Shown here piece by piece: positions 45,855 to 59,610 of a stretch of 64,000 nt of DNA (positions are counted from its first letter, which is position 1; each line of letters begins with the position of its first letter). Both the position numbers and the translations under genes were made by a program. Source of the stretch: Symsagittifera roscoffensis. Lineage: Eukaryota > Xenacoelomorpha > Acoela > Convolutidae. The stretch lies in NCBI RefSeq assembly GCF_963678635.1, contig NC_087066.1:29455301-29519300 (forward strand). Direction: 5' to 3'. The notes under the pieces are model-generated. The model was not told the DNA's origin. It saw nothing but the letters and a program-made list of their open reading frames with translations, and ran no database searches.

Positions 45855-47572
45855 AGTACCTTAAAAAACAACTTAGGTTAGAATTAACCAAAACATTAGA
45901 TTAGAATTAGACAAAAACATTTCATAAATGTTATATGACAAAAATTTAATTGAAATGCCTCTACGACTCAATAGATCAGAGCCAATAATCCGAACAATAC
46001 GAGAACAACCCGGTATTGGAAAAAGACCTCGGACAAGAGACGACATACGACTACAAAGAAACTTACCAATAAGTTTCATGGTCGTACGGCAAAAGCCAAC
46101 TCAAACTTTTATATTTAGAGTTTTATTAGCAGTAAGTTTAGATTTCCATTTACTGACATAATATTTTTGAAGAAAAGTCTTCAACGATCATTAAAGGCGC
46201 TAAACATAATAATTGTACAATAACGACTGATAAAAATATACCTAGTCGTTCTCCCCCAACAAATCTGCAGTAAGATTAAAATTATCTTACAAAAAAATCT
46301 TTATTGAATATAAAAATATAAAAATTAGTCAGTATAAGAAATAAAATCTCTTCATCCCAGCTTCATCATCTAAAACATAACAGCAAATCATAAACCAACT
46401 AACATCACCAAAAAAAACGAAACTAAAAATTTTTATCGCTTAAGCCTGAAATTAAATTATCAAGGCCTATCCTTATTTTTCTGTAAAATAAATTTATTTA
46501 AAGTAGCAGATCATCAAGGCTTCGCTTGGATCTTTAATTCAATTTCATCAAAATTAATTTAAATTTCAATTAATTTTGTATTCCGATCATCAAGGCTTAT
46601 CCTTGAATCAAAAAGAACAATTTTAGTCTCCCCCTCACACATTATAAAGTGTCTAACGGCCTCAAACGTCGATTCACTATCTAACCCTTCCTCAAGACCC
46701 AGGACTAACAGAATTTTTAAAAAGAAAATTAACCATTTTAATAAGGATAAACAGTGAAGAACTTCAGTTAGTCATCATTCACTTGATCCCCCTTCTTAGC
46801 TCTTCTAGGATAATACTTAAACTTAGTAAGTTTAAAATAGTATCTAACGAACTACTTGCGTTCTAATTATACCTGAACCTTGTGGATTGATTTACTATTC
46901 TCCAACCCTTGATCAAAAATCCTTACCCCCAGGTAAGATTAAGTAAGTTAACACCTTAACTTAGATTAGCCACGAGAAAGTAAAAACCATTCTCACGAAT
47001 CGATATTTATTTTTTTCTCCAACCCTACAAAACATGATCCAAAGTAAGCTAACCACAAAAAATTGTCAGAATTAACAGTTTAAGACATTAAAAACTACTA
47101 ATCCCAATCTTGCATCCATCATCCTAAACTTTATGTCAAGAGACAATTTAGGAAACAAACAAACAATTATACTACACAATGGTATAATAAACGACGAAAG
47201 ATACAATCTTGTAATCACTCCACACAAACAAACAACAGGATATATAAGAACAAAACGACAAACATTTAGGAAGAAAACTATAAGCAAACAAGACAAATTA
47301 TTCGAAAATCGTTTTCAAAGCGAAGAAACGCAGTGCCCGAATCAGAAATCTGTGAAAAACAAAAATTTTGTAAGCTGAAAGACTCGATAAACAAAAATCA
47401 CCAAATTTAACGAACAATTATGTTTTATACTCAGAAACTACATCACAGTCATCAATAAAAAGAAAGCGTACATTAAAAAAGGAATAGAAAAATAAACCAG
47501 TACGCCTATACAATTGGAATCAACCAGTAAAACATATTGAAAATTACACACTAACAGTCAAAAAACACAAAA
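45855..47572 (+). other. Leader region of the retroelement
   Basis: A long untranslated leader between the LTR and the first gag ATG. It contains three copies of a stem-forming word of the type gatcatcaaggcttatccttg (46459, 46511 and 46585), each with CAAGG/CCTTG arms. No credible ORF is seen; the frames 45928-46161 and 47133-47378 have no known motifs. Confidence 0.45.
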
Positions 47573-48784
47573 ATGAATCAAAGTGAAGAAGACCAAGAAG
47601 AAAAATCTATTCTCCCATTTTTTGTAAGCCCACTAGCTGCAGATAGAGGATAAACACACTTTTGTCAAAATCTAATAGCAAATTTATTTGAAAAAGGAGA
47701 TAGCCCATGAACAAGAGAATTCCCTGAAGTAAAAATCAAAAGACAACTCATTGATCACTATCTAAAAGGAATATGTAACATCACACAACAGTACGGAGTA
47801 TATACCATATTAATCAGTTCACCAAAAACATTTCATGGTAGATATCTACTTCGAACAGACGACGTAGATATGGAATTTTCAAAAGTATTCACATACATAA
47901 AAAATAAAAAATATCAAAACTCACAAAGAGCAAATTCAATAATCACAAACGACGTATTTTCAATTAATTATAATTATCTATCTAAACTAGAACAAACTGA
48001 ATCTCGAGGAAATTCACCAGTTCAAACATCTAGACATAAAACTGTAAGAAACGAAATTGCAGCATTCTCCGTATATTTAAACACAATCCGTGAAAATTTA
48101 ACAAGCATCGAAATCTCGCAACAGGTTAAACACGATTTACAAAAAATCTTGCCATGGTTTATAATTGATTATTTTACACATAAAATTGATTTAGTTTCAC
48201 AAACAAGAAAAAAACTTAGACCTCAAAATACAACTGATGAAACTGTCTTAGCAGAACAGTCAGATTATGTTTGGGACCCTGAAAAGTCACATGTATTTTT
48301 TGTGAATATACCAACAGATATATCAAGTCAAGCAATTAGCACAATTTCTATTCACAAAGATTATGTTAAAGTATACCCACTCACATTTGACGCAACACCT
48401 TTAAACTATAATTCATTTCTACCCGATAGAATAGGAAACAATAGTTTGAACTCAACCCTCATACAACAAAAAAACCTAAACGGAACTAGAAATCTTACAC
48501 AACAAGATACTCAAACTCTATCAAATTTCAAAAGTGAAGAAATAGTTGAAACAATAACAACAACAGCACAACAAAATATCTCACCTATACACCCAAATGT
48601 TACAACTCCAAGACCAAAAAACCCAACATTAACGCAGGTAACATTAAAATCTCCGGTTAAACCCTCCTTATTTCCAAAACATACACAAATGAATTATGAA
48701 ACATTTGAACCAATGACAAAACCAACACAAAACAGAAAAAATTCCATAGAAATATTTTTTCAGAACATAACTATAACTACGTAA
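47573..48784 (+). pseudogene. gag N-terminal region, two in-frame stops
   Basis: An ATG at 47573 (M-N-Q-S-E-E-D) opens a frame that continues to 48784, interrupted only by TAA at 47651 and TGA at 47708. The predicted polypeptide is polar, Gln/Asn/Thr-rich, and precedes the capsid-like block. It has no known domain but matches the position of the retroelement gag start. An ATG at 47870 in the same frame starts the 304-codon uninterrupted part. Confidence 0.6.
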
Positions 48785-48969
48785 ATAGACTACAAACAAC
48801 TAAATACTCTCTTACAAACCCTCAAAACCCTTAATTCTCACGAAGTCAAAGTTTACATCAACCATCATCAAACGCAGTGAATTTTGATGACTACCCATAA
48901 ACTTCACAAGATCAAAGTGAAAATAACCCATTTTTTAAACAAAAAAAAATGCACAAAATAATCAAATTA

Positions 48970-51095
48970 GACGTCAAAAACTTTATTATACAGCTAACTA
49001 TTACCCATCAGACGATGAAAAATTTTATAATCAGAATCATCAACGATTTTATCAAAACCAAAGACCTCTTTTTTACACTATAGATCAACCAGATACTTTT
49101 AAACCATGTACACGAGAAGAAAATATACGACAACCTAGACCAATTCTAACATCTCAGAATATTAATTTTCAATCACAAAACCCAAATAGTACCCAATCTT
49201 GTCAACCAACGCAAATGAAAAATGAAATCTTACTACCATACTATTTAAAACAACTGGAAATAACAAAAAGCCAACTAACGAATTTTTCACAAATGCCAAA
49301 TGCCGCAGAATCACTTCAAATGACTATGAATCCATACCTAATGGGTGGATGGTCAAAATCATCAAATAAACCGCTAGTGGTATTCACCGGCACAGACCCT
49401 GAAGACTCTGAAGGAGATTACTTAAACGCAGTCACAGCAATATTAATTTTAAATATAGGACCTGAACCAGTAAATACGCCACTTCATCAAAACCGGATAC
49501 ATAGACGCACAGCGTTAATCCAGACCACACTTGATGGCGCAGCCCAAAAAATGGTTTTCAGTTTTACCTATAGATATAAAATCAGATTGAAAAAGATTCA
49601 CGCAAGAATTTTCAAAAATGTTTGACCCTGAAAGAAACAAACAACATCAAAGAGTTTTATGCAATGAAATTTATAGACTACCAAATGAAACGATTAAACA
49701 ACTAGCAGTAAGATTCAAAACACTAGTCCGAAAAACATTTTCACTCAGCACTCATGGTGTTAAAAATACAAAAATGACCGAAATCCTACTGATGACCTTA
49801 ACACCTCAATTACGAAAAATAGCAATCAAGAAGTGAGCATCACATCCTTCCTCAATTTGAGAACCAGATTTAGACTTTAGAAAACTAGTTGATAAATTAG
49901 AACAAGCAGAAATCACTATGAAACTAGAAGAAACAGAAAATCTCAAGCTACAATATGCAAAAATTTCCAAACTACTAATACACAAATAAAAATATACAAG
50001 ACTCAGATACAGATTTATCCAAAAAAATTACTAAAATTTTAAATATATACGAGAAAAATCCAAAATCTGAAAGTAAACCATCGTTCAAAAAATGGTGTAA
50101 CTATTGTCGAAGATACGGACATATCTGAATGCAGAAAAAAAACAGCAAGACAACCAAAATAAACCACAAAAGTACAGAGAACCAAACAAATCATTTCACC
50201 AGTACATGAACAAAGATCAAAATTTACCTAATAAAAACATCCACAGTAATAACAGTTCTGGAAAACCATTTCTAAAAAATTCAAATCATTCAAGAAATCA
50301 ATCACCTAATAACCCTAACTACAGAGGAAGATCACCAAACCAAAGAAATTCACCTAAGTTCTCACAAAACAGATATAGTTGATCAAACAGTCGAAATAAT
50401 CAGTATAGAAATAACTATTCACGATCAGATTCAAACCGGCCAGAATATCCAATTCAGTTCCCATTCAGACTCTAGGAATAAACACTATTCCAATGATAGA
50501 TCAAGAAATTCCTCGAACAATTGAAATAGGAATTATTCCAACAAAAGGAATAGAAGCTACTCAAATAATCGAAATCAACGATACCAAAACAATAGAACAC
50601 GAGATTATTCTAACAATAGACCAAATTATCAAAGATCTAATTACAACAAGTATCAAATTAAATCACGCGATAATTCACGAAATAGAAATTCGAACTATAA
50701 CAATAGACAAAAAAACTACTCTCAATCACCACATTATCACGTTATCACGAAAAAACACACGTTATCCAGATTCTCAAAACAAATATAGAAGCAATACGCC
50801 AAAACATCAAAGACAAATAAATCAAATACAAACATTTGAAGAAGTCAGTTCAGACACCCCTGGTGTTGATAACACAGTAACTACCGAATTGCAACTAAAT
50901 CACATCAATTGCGAATCCACAGACAGTGAAAGCGATACAGAAAATGCAATATCAGTTAACATGATAAGAGTTGAAAATAACTACAAACCTTCTATCTATG
51001 AACAACAATTTCATTCCCATATCTATGAAAATCATACAAACTTTTTAAAAAGTTTTTACACAACACCTAGAAAAAATAACAAATCAATAGATTAA
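48970..51095 (+). pseudogene. gag capsid and nucleocapsid region, frameshifted
   Basis: A capsid-like helical block is split between frames 49215-49625 and 49618-49836 (features such as F-T-G-T-D-P-E, D-Y-L-N-A-V, T-L-D-G-A-A-Q-K and L-P-N-E-T-I-K-Q-L), continuing to about 49975 after TGA codons at 49834 and 49858. A zinc-knuckle start, C-N-Y-C-R-R-Y-G-H, is at 50098-50124, but bases are missing just after it, so the last Cys falls in another frame. Then come Asn/Arg/Ser-rich RNA-binding-type frames (50104-50382, 50493-51095). Order and composition fit the gag of a Ty3/gypsy-like element. At least four frame changes or stops were seen. Confidence 0.75.
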
Positions 51096-51144
51096 ATAGA
51101 AGAAGTTGTAACGACATTAACAAACCTATAAAAGAACTTTTACC

Positions 51145-51852
51145 ATGATCCAGTACAAATCACATCTACCAAAACGTACCAAAAGAATCACCAAAAGAAA
51201 AAATATGGACAATTCTCATTCCTCTTGGAAAGTCCGAGAAGTAAAGTGTTTCAACCACCAGATCTTGAAATTATTTTTTTTAGATTCCGGAGCAGAATCA
51301 AATATCATCAACTTTCCTACCTGGATTGAAATCAAAAATTTACATCCAAAACAGATACCTTTAAAGATAGCAAGTAGACTAGCAACAATACAAGGATCAA
51401 CCTTAACAAACAACGGAAAAATCCAACTTTTTCTTGCTCCCACTAAAACAGTGGAACAAAACAAACTCCTAAACAAACCATTTAAACAAACCTTCCATAT
51501 TACAGATATAAAACACAATATCATCGGAATTCCAATTATCACTAAATATATACCAGCTACTAATATATTAAACAGCAAAATTAATATAAAAGATAAGTAT
51601 ACAAGAATGCATAGCACCGCTCTAACATTCTTGCAAATAATGAACAAACAACCACCATTTTTCTCAAAATTTTACCCTATTTACAATAAAGAACTAAAAT
51701 ATCTAAAATCAGTCTCAGGTTACATTTATGAGTTCCCGATCAAACAAGTTCACCAATATGACAAAAGTCAAAACGGACAACATCTCTATATGTCTCACCT
51801 TGAATTAAGACCAATTCATAAGTTTTTTTCAAGTGCCAATTTCATCTATTAG
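51145..51852 (+). CDS. Retropepsin-like aspartic protease region
   Basis: A 235-codon open frame holds F-L-D-S-G-A-E-S-N-I (D-S-G-A at 51283-51294), the catalytic motif of retroviral-type aspartic proteases, and about 80 residues later H-N-I-I-G-I-P-I, fitting the second conserved strand. It follows gag and precedes RT, the normal pol order. This stretch is intact, while the rest of pol is broken. The N-terminal 40 residues are Lys/Arg-rich linker. Confidence 0.75.
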   Translation: MIQYKSHLPKRTKRITKRKNMDNSHSSWKVREVKCFNHQILKLFFLDSGAESNIINFPTWIEIKNLHPKQIPLKIASRLATIQGSTLTNNGKIQLFLAPTKTVEQNKLLNKPFKQTFHITDIKHNIIGIPIITKYIPATNILNSKINIKDKYTRMHSTALTFLQIMNKQPPFFSKFYPIYNKELKYLKSVSGYIYEFPIKQVHQYDKSQNGQHLYMSHLELRPIHKFFSSANFIY

Positions 51853-52199
51853 TTTAATGAAAATTTCGAATTCAGACATCATTTTCTTTTATGTCTACGA
51901 TATTTCACCACACAAAATAACCCTACCTCTAGGACGTTTAGGATATGGTGAATCCAACGCAACAACTTCTCCCACAAAAGAAGTAGCGTATAGAGTAAAT
52001 CATATATTACAACTATTAGATATATAACAATCAATGATTCTTGACGAAGAAATGTCAATAAATAATATAATAAGTAATGAAAAAAGAAATACAATTTTTT
52101 CACAAAAACGCCTTTTTTTAAACCAACAGTAAATTATCAAAATATACAAAAGAACAACAAAAATTCTTTACAATGTGCAATTTTCAACATTCTAAGATA

Positions 52200-53110
52200 A
52201 AACAAAGTAAATTTGAACAATTAGCCGATTTACTATTGAAATAGCCCAAAGTTTATGCCACATCTAAATTTGACCTTGGAAAAGTAAATTCACTACTACA
52301 CTTACCTTTGAAATCTGATGCAGTTTTCAAAAAACAAAGAGCAAGCAAAGTACCAATCCATTTACATGACAAAGTTAATAGATTACTTGACATACTAGAA
52401 CAATATGAAATCATTTCTCCAGTAAACAAAGAAAAACAGCCAAAAGGAAACACTTTTATTAATCCCATTATTATTCTAGCCAAAGCAGAATCATTAAAAA
52501 TAGTTCTAGATGGTCGATATCTCAATTCAATTATTGATGAATCTAAATGTAATTGGCCCATTGAACCAATTCAAGTAATTCTAACAAAAATAAACGGTAA
52601 ATACTTCACAACAGCAGACATGAATAGTGCTTATATTCAAATGCCGTTAGATGAACAATCACGTCGATTAACACAATTTGTTATCGAAAAATAACAATAT
52701 GAATTCAATGGAAAATTCTATGGCATATCCATAGGACCAGGAGCTTTCTCAGCATTTATGACTCATTTACCACTCATACTCAAGAGAATTATATTTACTT
52801 ACTTAGACGATGTTTTTAATCAATCACAAATCAAAGAAGAAATGTTCGCAGTTTTAGAAAAATATCATCAAATTTTGCAAATTGAAAACATGAAAGCAGC
52901 CCCAGATAAATCACATTTTTCTTAACACGCGTAAAATTTCTTGGACACTTTATAGAAAGAAACACTTTAACCCCATTAAAATCACGCATAGATGCAATCT
53001 AAAAACTTCAACCACCATCTAACAAAATGAAATTTCAAGAATTTCTGGGAATGTTAAACTCATTAAGTAAATATGTATATAAGATGCAATTATACTTAAA
53101 ACCATTCTAA
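52200..53110 (+). pseudogene. Reverse transcriptase, stop codon and frameshift
   Basis: Frame 52308-52694 carries the early RT motifs: I-S-P-V-N-K, the I-V-L-D-G-R-Y-L-N block, and F-T-T-A-D-M-N-S-A-Y with its catalytic Asp. A TAA at 52692 interrupts it; the same frame then continues to the catalytic Y-L-D-D (52800-52811). A base is lost near 52917 and another stop lies at about 53000 before the L-G-M-L-N-S block. Y-x-D-D plus motif spacing place it in the Ty3/gypsy group. The RT is inactive as read. Confidence 0.8.
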
Positions 53111-53129
53111 AACAAGTTTAGACACCAAA

Positions 53130-53620
53130 AAATTTTTCAATGGACAACAGAACACCAAACAAGATTTGAAGAAATCAAAAAACTTCTCACAGAACAAATT
53201 TCAAACATAACTTCATATCCTGATCAACCATTTTATGCAATGTGCGATGCTTCAAACTTTGGCATCGGTGCAGAACTACTACAATCTCACAATGGAACAA
53301 ATAAAATGAATCTCATCTCAGCAAGTTCTCGTTTCTTTACACAAGCTGATTTAAGACTCTCTACTATCATAAGAGAATGCACAGCCATAACATATACTCT
53401 TATAGAGTATGAATTTTTAATACTTGGATCAAAACAACAGATCATAAACCCATATTGTTTCTATTCACACAGAAACCGAACCCAAACCATACAAAATACA
53501 GATTTCAATTATTTTAGTGAAATTTCCCAATCTGCACATAGTATGGACAGCAGGAAAAAATCTTGCACTGCCCGATACATTCAGTAGAATTACACCACCT
53601 TAATTATTGACCAGAAAAAC
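53130..53620 (+). pseudogene. RNase H domain with a 16-bp deletion
   Basis: The domain begins with F-Y-A-M-C-D-A-S (first Asp, about 53240) and R-E-C-T-A-I (Glu). Near 53438 the sequence lacks 16 bases that are present in the second copy at 63010-63025, which removes the strand before T-D-H-K-P and shifts the frame. The end of the domain is marked by A-L-P-D-T-F-S-R in another frame near 53570. Comparison with the second copy makes the deletion directly visible. Confidence 0.8.
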
Positions 53621-54290
53621 AACAACTGAAATCACACAAATTATTAAATTCCATCTTGCAAAAGATGAAATTTCACCACGATTAGTATGTAAATATGCAG
53701 TAAAAACTGACGTAGATCAATCCCAAATATTCAATCTACAACACTTTACACTATATTTAGATTGTCAAAACAACCACTACGAAGTTGATTTACTAAGTAT
53801 ATCTACATTTAATCCAATTCCATATTCAATTTGGATGAAAAAAAATACTCAGCAAAAAAAATTAGACAACGACCACAAAAAAAGACCCATTCCCTTTAAT
53901 CGAAAAAGAAAATCTAACTGATAACATAAACTTATCAGGCCCACTAAATAACGATTCAAAATACACGATAAATCAAGTTTTTAATCTTCATGACCCACTT
54001 GACACAGTACCCCTATCAAAGATAGAAATTGAAAATATATTTCTATCAACTACAGAAAAAATCACACTAGAATTACTACAAAGAACATCAAAATTTTGAC
54101 CCAGTCATTAGACAACTAAAATTTTGGCACAAATGTAAAACTAAACCAACCAAAGCAGATACCACAATTCTAGGAAAAAAAACACTTCTTAGATGTTTTA
54201 GAAAAATTAATAATACCTCTATAAACAAAAGTACAGATATTTTAGAATACCAAACACCTGATCTTAAAGTACCTGGCCTACCTTTAAAAA
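53621..54290 (+). pseudogene. pol linker between RNase H and integrase
   Basis: Frames 53607-53921 and following encode a tether region, K/N-rich with few hydrophobic strands. It corresponds to 63200-63880 in the second copy, with small indels between them (for example near 53865-53885 and 54080). Confidence 0.55.
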
Positions 54291-55026
54291 TGATGTTAAT
54301 GGCATTCAATACTTCACATACCCTACACACTAAGAGATTTTCAGGCTCAGAAAAAACATGCTCCAAATTTATTCTAAATGTTTAATTTCCAATTGCCCCA
54401 ATTTGATTAAAGTATTATGCAACGATTGTATAATATGTCAATTAAATAAACCCTACCCAAATCAGAAACAAATTGCAGAAAAACAAGATTTTACAGGACA
54501 AAACTTATATTTTAATCATAGAATCTCATTTGATACCAAAGGACCAACTTCACCATCCTCAGAAGGAAACTCATATATAATGGTCACTGTTGACGCATTT
54601 ACACACTACGTAGCCTTCAACCCAGTACCCCATTGTAATGCTTATTATGCATATACAACACTCTACGAATACTGGATAGCAAAATTCAGATTACCCGAAA
54701 TCCTAGTCACAGAAAATGACACTGAATTTATTTATAACGAAATTATCCTGCCATGGCACTTATACAAAATTATACATAAACCACGTACATCTCATGCACC
54801 TCGGACAAATGGATTAGTCAAAGGTATGAACCGTTCATTACAAAAAAATATCAGATGTATCATTAATGGAAACAACACACGGTACACTGAATGGTCAACA
54901 GATGTAAAATTATTCCCATTATCCTATAGTTCACAGATTACAAGAACATTAGGAATGTCACCATACGAAATGGTATTTAACCAAAAAACCACGAAAACCG
55001 ATAATGTTTACAGCAAACGCCTCTAA
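54291..55026 (+). pseudogene. Integrase, catalytic triad damaged
   Basis: A His pair (S-H-T-L-H-T) lies near 54313 and C-N-D-C near 54420, the zinc-binding end. The core follows from S-F-D-T-K-G-P (first Asp codon 54532). At the second Asp position the codon at 54712 reads Glu, and at the Glu position (54820) it reads Lys, so two of three catalytic residues are changed. The downstream part (M-S-P-Y-E-M-V-F-N-Q) is intact. Ty3/gypsy-type order (RT, RNase H, IN) is kept. Confidence 0.8.
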
Positions 55027-57120
55027 AAACACACAAGGCTATTGCCAACCAAATAAAGATTCAATATGTTATAATTTACCACTTCATACCCACGATGAAG
55101 ACCACTTTCATCACCCGCAAATTTCAAAATTAGCTTCCGTTTTATCAAAAAAGTTTATCAAAAAAAGTTCCGCTTTCAAAATATCAAAAAAGTTGTTACA
55201 AAGACAAAATATAAATACACAAATCAACTCACGATTCACACCAGCCACAAACTTAAAAATAGAAACATTTGTTTTATTTCTAAATTTTACAACACAAAAA
55301 GGAATCTTCAAAAATTTACAACCACTCTGAAAAAGATCCTATCAAATAACTGATAAACCCACTGATAAAACGTACAAACTTATAGATTCGAACAAAAAAG
55401 AAATTGTTCAACACCGAAATAATCTATTACCCTATTACCCAAAAGAGTACGATTACACTCAATTATAGTCTTCCACAGGATTAAAAATTATTCAGAACAA
55501 TTCAGACGTTAAGCAAAATCAAAACGCTAACCCATATCTGAAACCAAAATCACCACATAGAAAACAATTATTTTATCAATCACCTCCTAAATAAGAAACT
55601 AAAACACCTCAAAAAGAAAAAAAAATAGAAAAACAATAGAAAAAATTCTACCACAGGATCAAAAAGAAAAATCTTCGACTTCGAAATCAGCCACGAAAAA
55701 TTTATAAAACTTTCATTCCACAATCTAAAATATTAAAGAAAGATGAATTTCAAAAACCACTTCAATTTTAATTATTATTTTCACCTCTTGAAAATCTTTT
55801 CATAACCCAAATTTTTTCTCAAAGTTCATGCTGAAAAGCACTCAAACAAACTAGCACAAATTCAGTCAATCAGAACTTTTTTCGAATCATCACCTCATTT
55901 TTGACACGACTTTTTTAGCCGACAACAAATCAGCTTCAAGCGAATCTCTAAATATAACTAAAGGACCTACAGGTCAAAAATAAACAAACCGCTAAACATT
56001 GACAATTGAAATAAACAAAATCTCAATATTACAACCCTCGCATATCAATTAGTACAAAGATGAAAAATATTTTCCCAACTCAGACCTCGAAAAACCCCCA
56101 AGCAAAAATATTAAATTTGCCTAAAAAACAAAATGCACAAGATCATTTAGCCTGAAATACAAATATCTCTTAGATACCCCCAATTATCCAGTAAATAAAA
56201 ACAAAACTAGGAAGACCTTTCCGACACCATAAAATTTCCCTTCAACAATAACTGACAAAACCCAAGACACTTGTCAAAAAATCAATAAAAAATCCGCCCA
56301 CACTCGAACTTAGCCACAAAAAAAATAAAAAATAATTCGACAAAACAAATCATTTCTTAAATGCTTCGATCTGCGAAGGTCAACAAATTAAAACAGCTCA
56401 CTTAAATCCTTTTTATAAATTTTTCTTTCATTTTAAATTTTTTTATAATAATTTTTAGCCGATATCTTAGAAACTCTCATGATCCTCATATTATTTTTTG
56501 CAACCTTTTCTAATCTTTTATTCCCTATTCCCGATCTTTATAACGCTTTCCAAAAACCTTGATCACCTCCACAGGTACGATACTTCAATAACTATTTAAC
56601 TGTTTCAAAACCTATTTAGTAGAACCGATGTTTTTCTACTTTTCATAATTTTTCTCACATTTTTGACATCACTCATAATGACAATGTGCAAATGTTTAAA
56701 AAAAGCAATAATCACAACCGCATTAGCAACAATACTATTTTTTTAATGAAAAATATTACCTCAAACATAGAATTTCTTCATAAAAAATATACTTAGAAAA
56801 TTTTCCAAAGTTGCTAATCAACAACCCCAACAACGCCAACAAATACTCAAAATTCCCAATCATCGACACGCATTTCTTTTCAAGAAAATCCATATACTTT
56901 TGCAGAATAACACGCACGATTATCCGAACCACCAGAACCAGTCGTTCGCCATGCATTTGAGCGAACCACAATACGAACCAACATATAACATATACCCCCC
57001 TCTCCAACAAGATCTTAATAGAGAAAGACACAGAAGTCAAAACCAAAATACACTTGAAATAAATAGATAAATTATAGACCCGAGACGAAACAGAATCTTT
57101 CAAACTCCCAGAGTTCATTT
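55027..57120 (+). other. Degraded retroelement sequence between pol and the env-like region
   Basis: A/C-rich, G-poor sequence with only short frames (55004-55330 with K/S repeats). No domains were recognised. T-rich patches at 56400-56650 may be an unrelated insertion or polypyrimidine region. Confidence 0.4.
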
Positions 57121-59610
57121 TAATATACCTCAGTCACCAACACCAAATTCTTTAGACGTTTCTGGTAGCACACTTCCAGAAACTCCACCAATTGCTTCAC
57201 AACAAAGCACGTCAAATATACCTAGACTACTTAGGTTCATCTCCCACATCAGAACAAATCCAAAAAAAAAACCTTTTAATCCCCCAGCAACTACAAAACG
57301 TCTCCCCTATTGGACCACACACACCTACACTCAAGGTAAACCACATTTAGTAAACGACCCAATTGACGTATCATCTGATACAACACTATCAAACTTACCA
57401 GAAACACTTTCCCTTTACTCAACACATTCTTTAAGTCAAATATCACCAACATTTTTTCCTAAAATTTCCTACAAATCTCGACTCTAGATACCAAGAAAAA
57501 TCATATATTAATACACCCCTACGATTAGATTGGAATACATTCGTAGGACCTCCTCCATTATTTGGTCAACATAAAGAAATTAGCAGACTACACAACTGGG
57601 CACTAAACAGATTACAATAAAGACACGAATTCACAAAGATATACAAGAACATAACATACTAATACTCCAACAAAATAGTCTAACACTCAAATTCGAAATT
57701 ACAATAAAACTAAAAAATATCGTTCAATATCCATTTCCAGTAGCCCCTCCAAATATAGCAGCTCAATCTTTACCTCCCCCTTTATAACAACACAAATAAT
57801 CTACAAATACGATAGATACACTAACAAGACAATCGGATACATAACTTTTTATAAACCGTATTCAGGATTATCATACACATGTATATTCTAAAGATATTCA
57901 CTTTTTAACACTTTCTTTTTCTTATTTTTCCGAATCAAATAACAATTCTTCTCCTCGCATAGGACCTCAGGATTTACTAGTCACACACTATGATTGTGAA
58001 GAAAAAGAACAAAAAACACTACACAAATATGCAATCAATCAAGTAACACAATGTGAATCCGAATCACAAGCTATAGGAACTACAAAAATCATAGCTACAT
58101 TATACCCAAATGCACGAGCTACAACACTTACAGCATATAAATTCACAGCAGCATGTTACGAAAAGAAAGTACCTTGTTCACAGGTCTCTAAAGGAAATAA
58201 AAATAAATTGGATCAGGAATCATTCTTTCGAAGTAATATCGAAAAACTTTTACATCTCAAACCTGAAAACTGTAAAAACGAACTTGTCAGATTAAAGTTT
58301 TCACAGATTCAGAGCACCAAGCAGAACTTGAAAGATACCAGGGCTATATTAAACTAGATGTTAAATACCCACATCAAGGCGCACACGGAAAATTAACTTA
58401 TGATAATCGCGATAAAAATTGGATAATATACATTGGAATAAACAACCCCTCAGATTGCAAAGCAAACACAGAAAGAATGGATATGAAGAAATAATGTTTT
58501 CGATTGGAAAATACAACTTGGAAAAGTACAACTATCACGAGATCTAAACGATGACACTACAATTTACCAAAAAAAAAAGACTCCCTTGCGAAAATAACCA
58601 AGGATACTGTGATCCTACTACTCAGACACAAGCAACAATTGTCTGGTTTCCTGAAGACATTTGTACCACATTTCAAGTAGCAAAAATACCCGCCAGAAAG
58701 ATAAAGTTCTATAAAAACATTTTGTTGAATCCATCCATTATGAAAACGTAAGCCCTGGATAGATCACACATAGCAATTATTTTTTTAGAAACATTCACAA
58801 TATAGAAAAGAAATTAACACGCTTCCAAAATTATCCAGAAACAGAACTAGCATTTAAATACAACAAACCACTCTATAATTTGCAGTATTCCGAAATTCTT
58901 GTTGCATATGAACAACGTTTCGACATGAATACAGGAAAAATCATGAAAAAACCCACATGCAACACATCATACCCCAAATGAAGGAAACTCATACATCCCA
59001 GTAAACCTCCTTAAAAACACAGGAAACATTGGTGGAAAAAAACACAACAAGATAAAGATAGTACACGCTTCCAAGAATGATCACAAATGAACAACACTTA
59101 TTTTGGCGCAATTCATTATGACATACATCTAGATATGAAATTAGACTACACAATAAGTAGAATTTTTCAAGAAATGTCATTATCAGAATTAGAAACACTA
59201 TATCAATTATGTGAACTTGAAAGAACACAAATTCTACAATCACTCGCATTAGCAGTTCTAAAAATACCATATGCAGGATATTTATTATCCGGAAACAGAT
59301 CAAACTTCCTTGACTATGAAGGAAATATTTTATGGTATTACACTTGTACCAAAAAAGTATCACCTTTATATGTTTTTGAAGACAAACGATGTTATAAACG
59401 AATACCAATATTCTACAAAAATAAAGTACATTTTGTTGATACACTTTCACAAAGAATTTTTTTTTGGGATACATCATCCCATGTGGATCAGAAAGTAGCC
59501 ACAATGTCATACAACAAAATCCCGACGAAGATAAATATTATCTACTCACACCATAACCGACATTACTGCAACCATTAAAAAGTTTTCACCTGGAAGTATT
59601 AGAGCCATTG
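57121..59610 (+). pseudogene. env-like glycoprotein region, multiply broken
   Basis: A Ser/Thr/Pro-rich stretch (57121-57480) is followed from about 57990 by Cys-containing pieces in changing frames, and by a 163-codon frame (59087-59578) with an amphipathic helix, G-N-R-S-N-F and C-Y-K-R-I-P-I-F-Y. Such features and the place after integrase suggest an envelope-type fusion glycoprotein like those carried by some invertebrate gypsy-type elements. At least six frame changes or stops occur, and no intact signal peptide or membrane anchor was assigned. The family assignment is by recognition and uncertain. Confidence 0.5.

Noticed and set aside
47651-50400. Alternative genetic code with TGA read as Trp
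   Set aside because: TGA falls inside gag frames, but the intact STAND gene uses only TGG for Trp and TAA also interrupts gag, so decay is the simpler explanation.
51216-51647. 143-codon minus-strand ORF over the protease
   Set aside because: Shadow of the plus-strand protease frame, which has the D-S-G-A motif.
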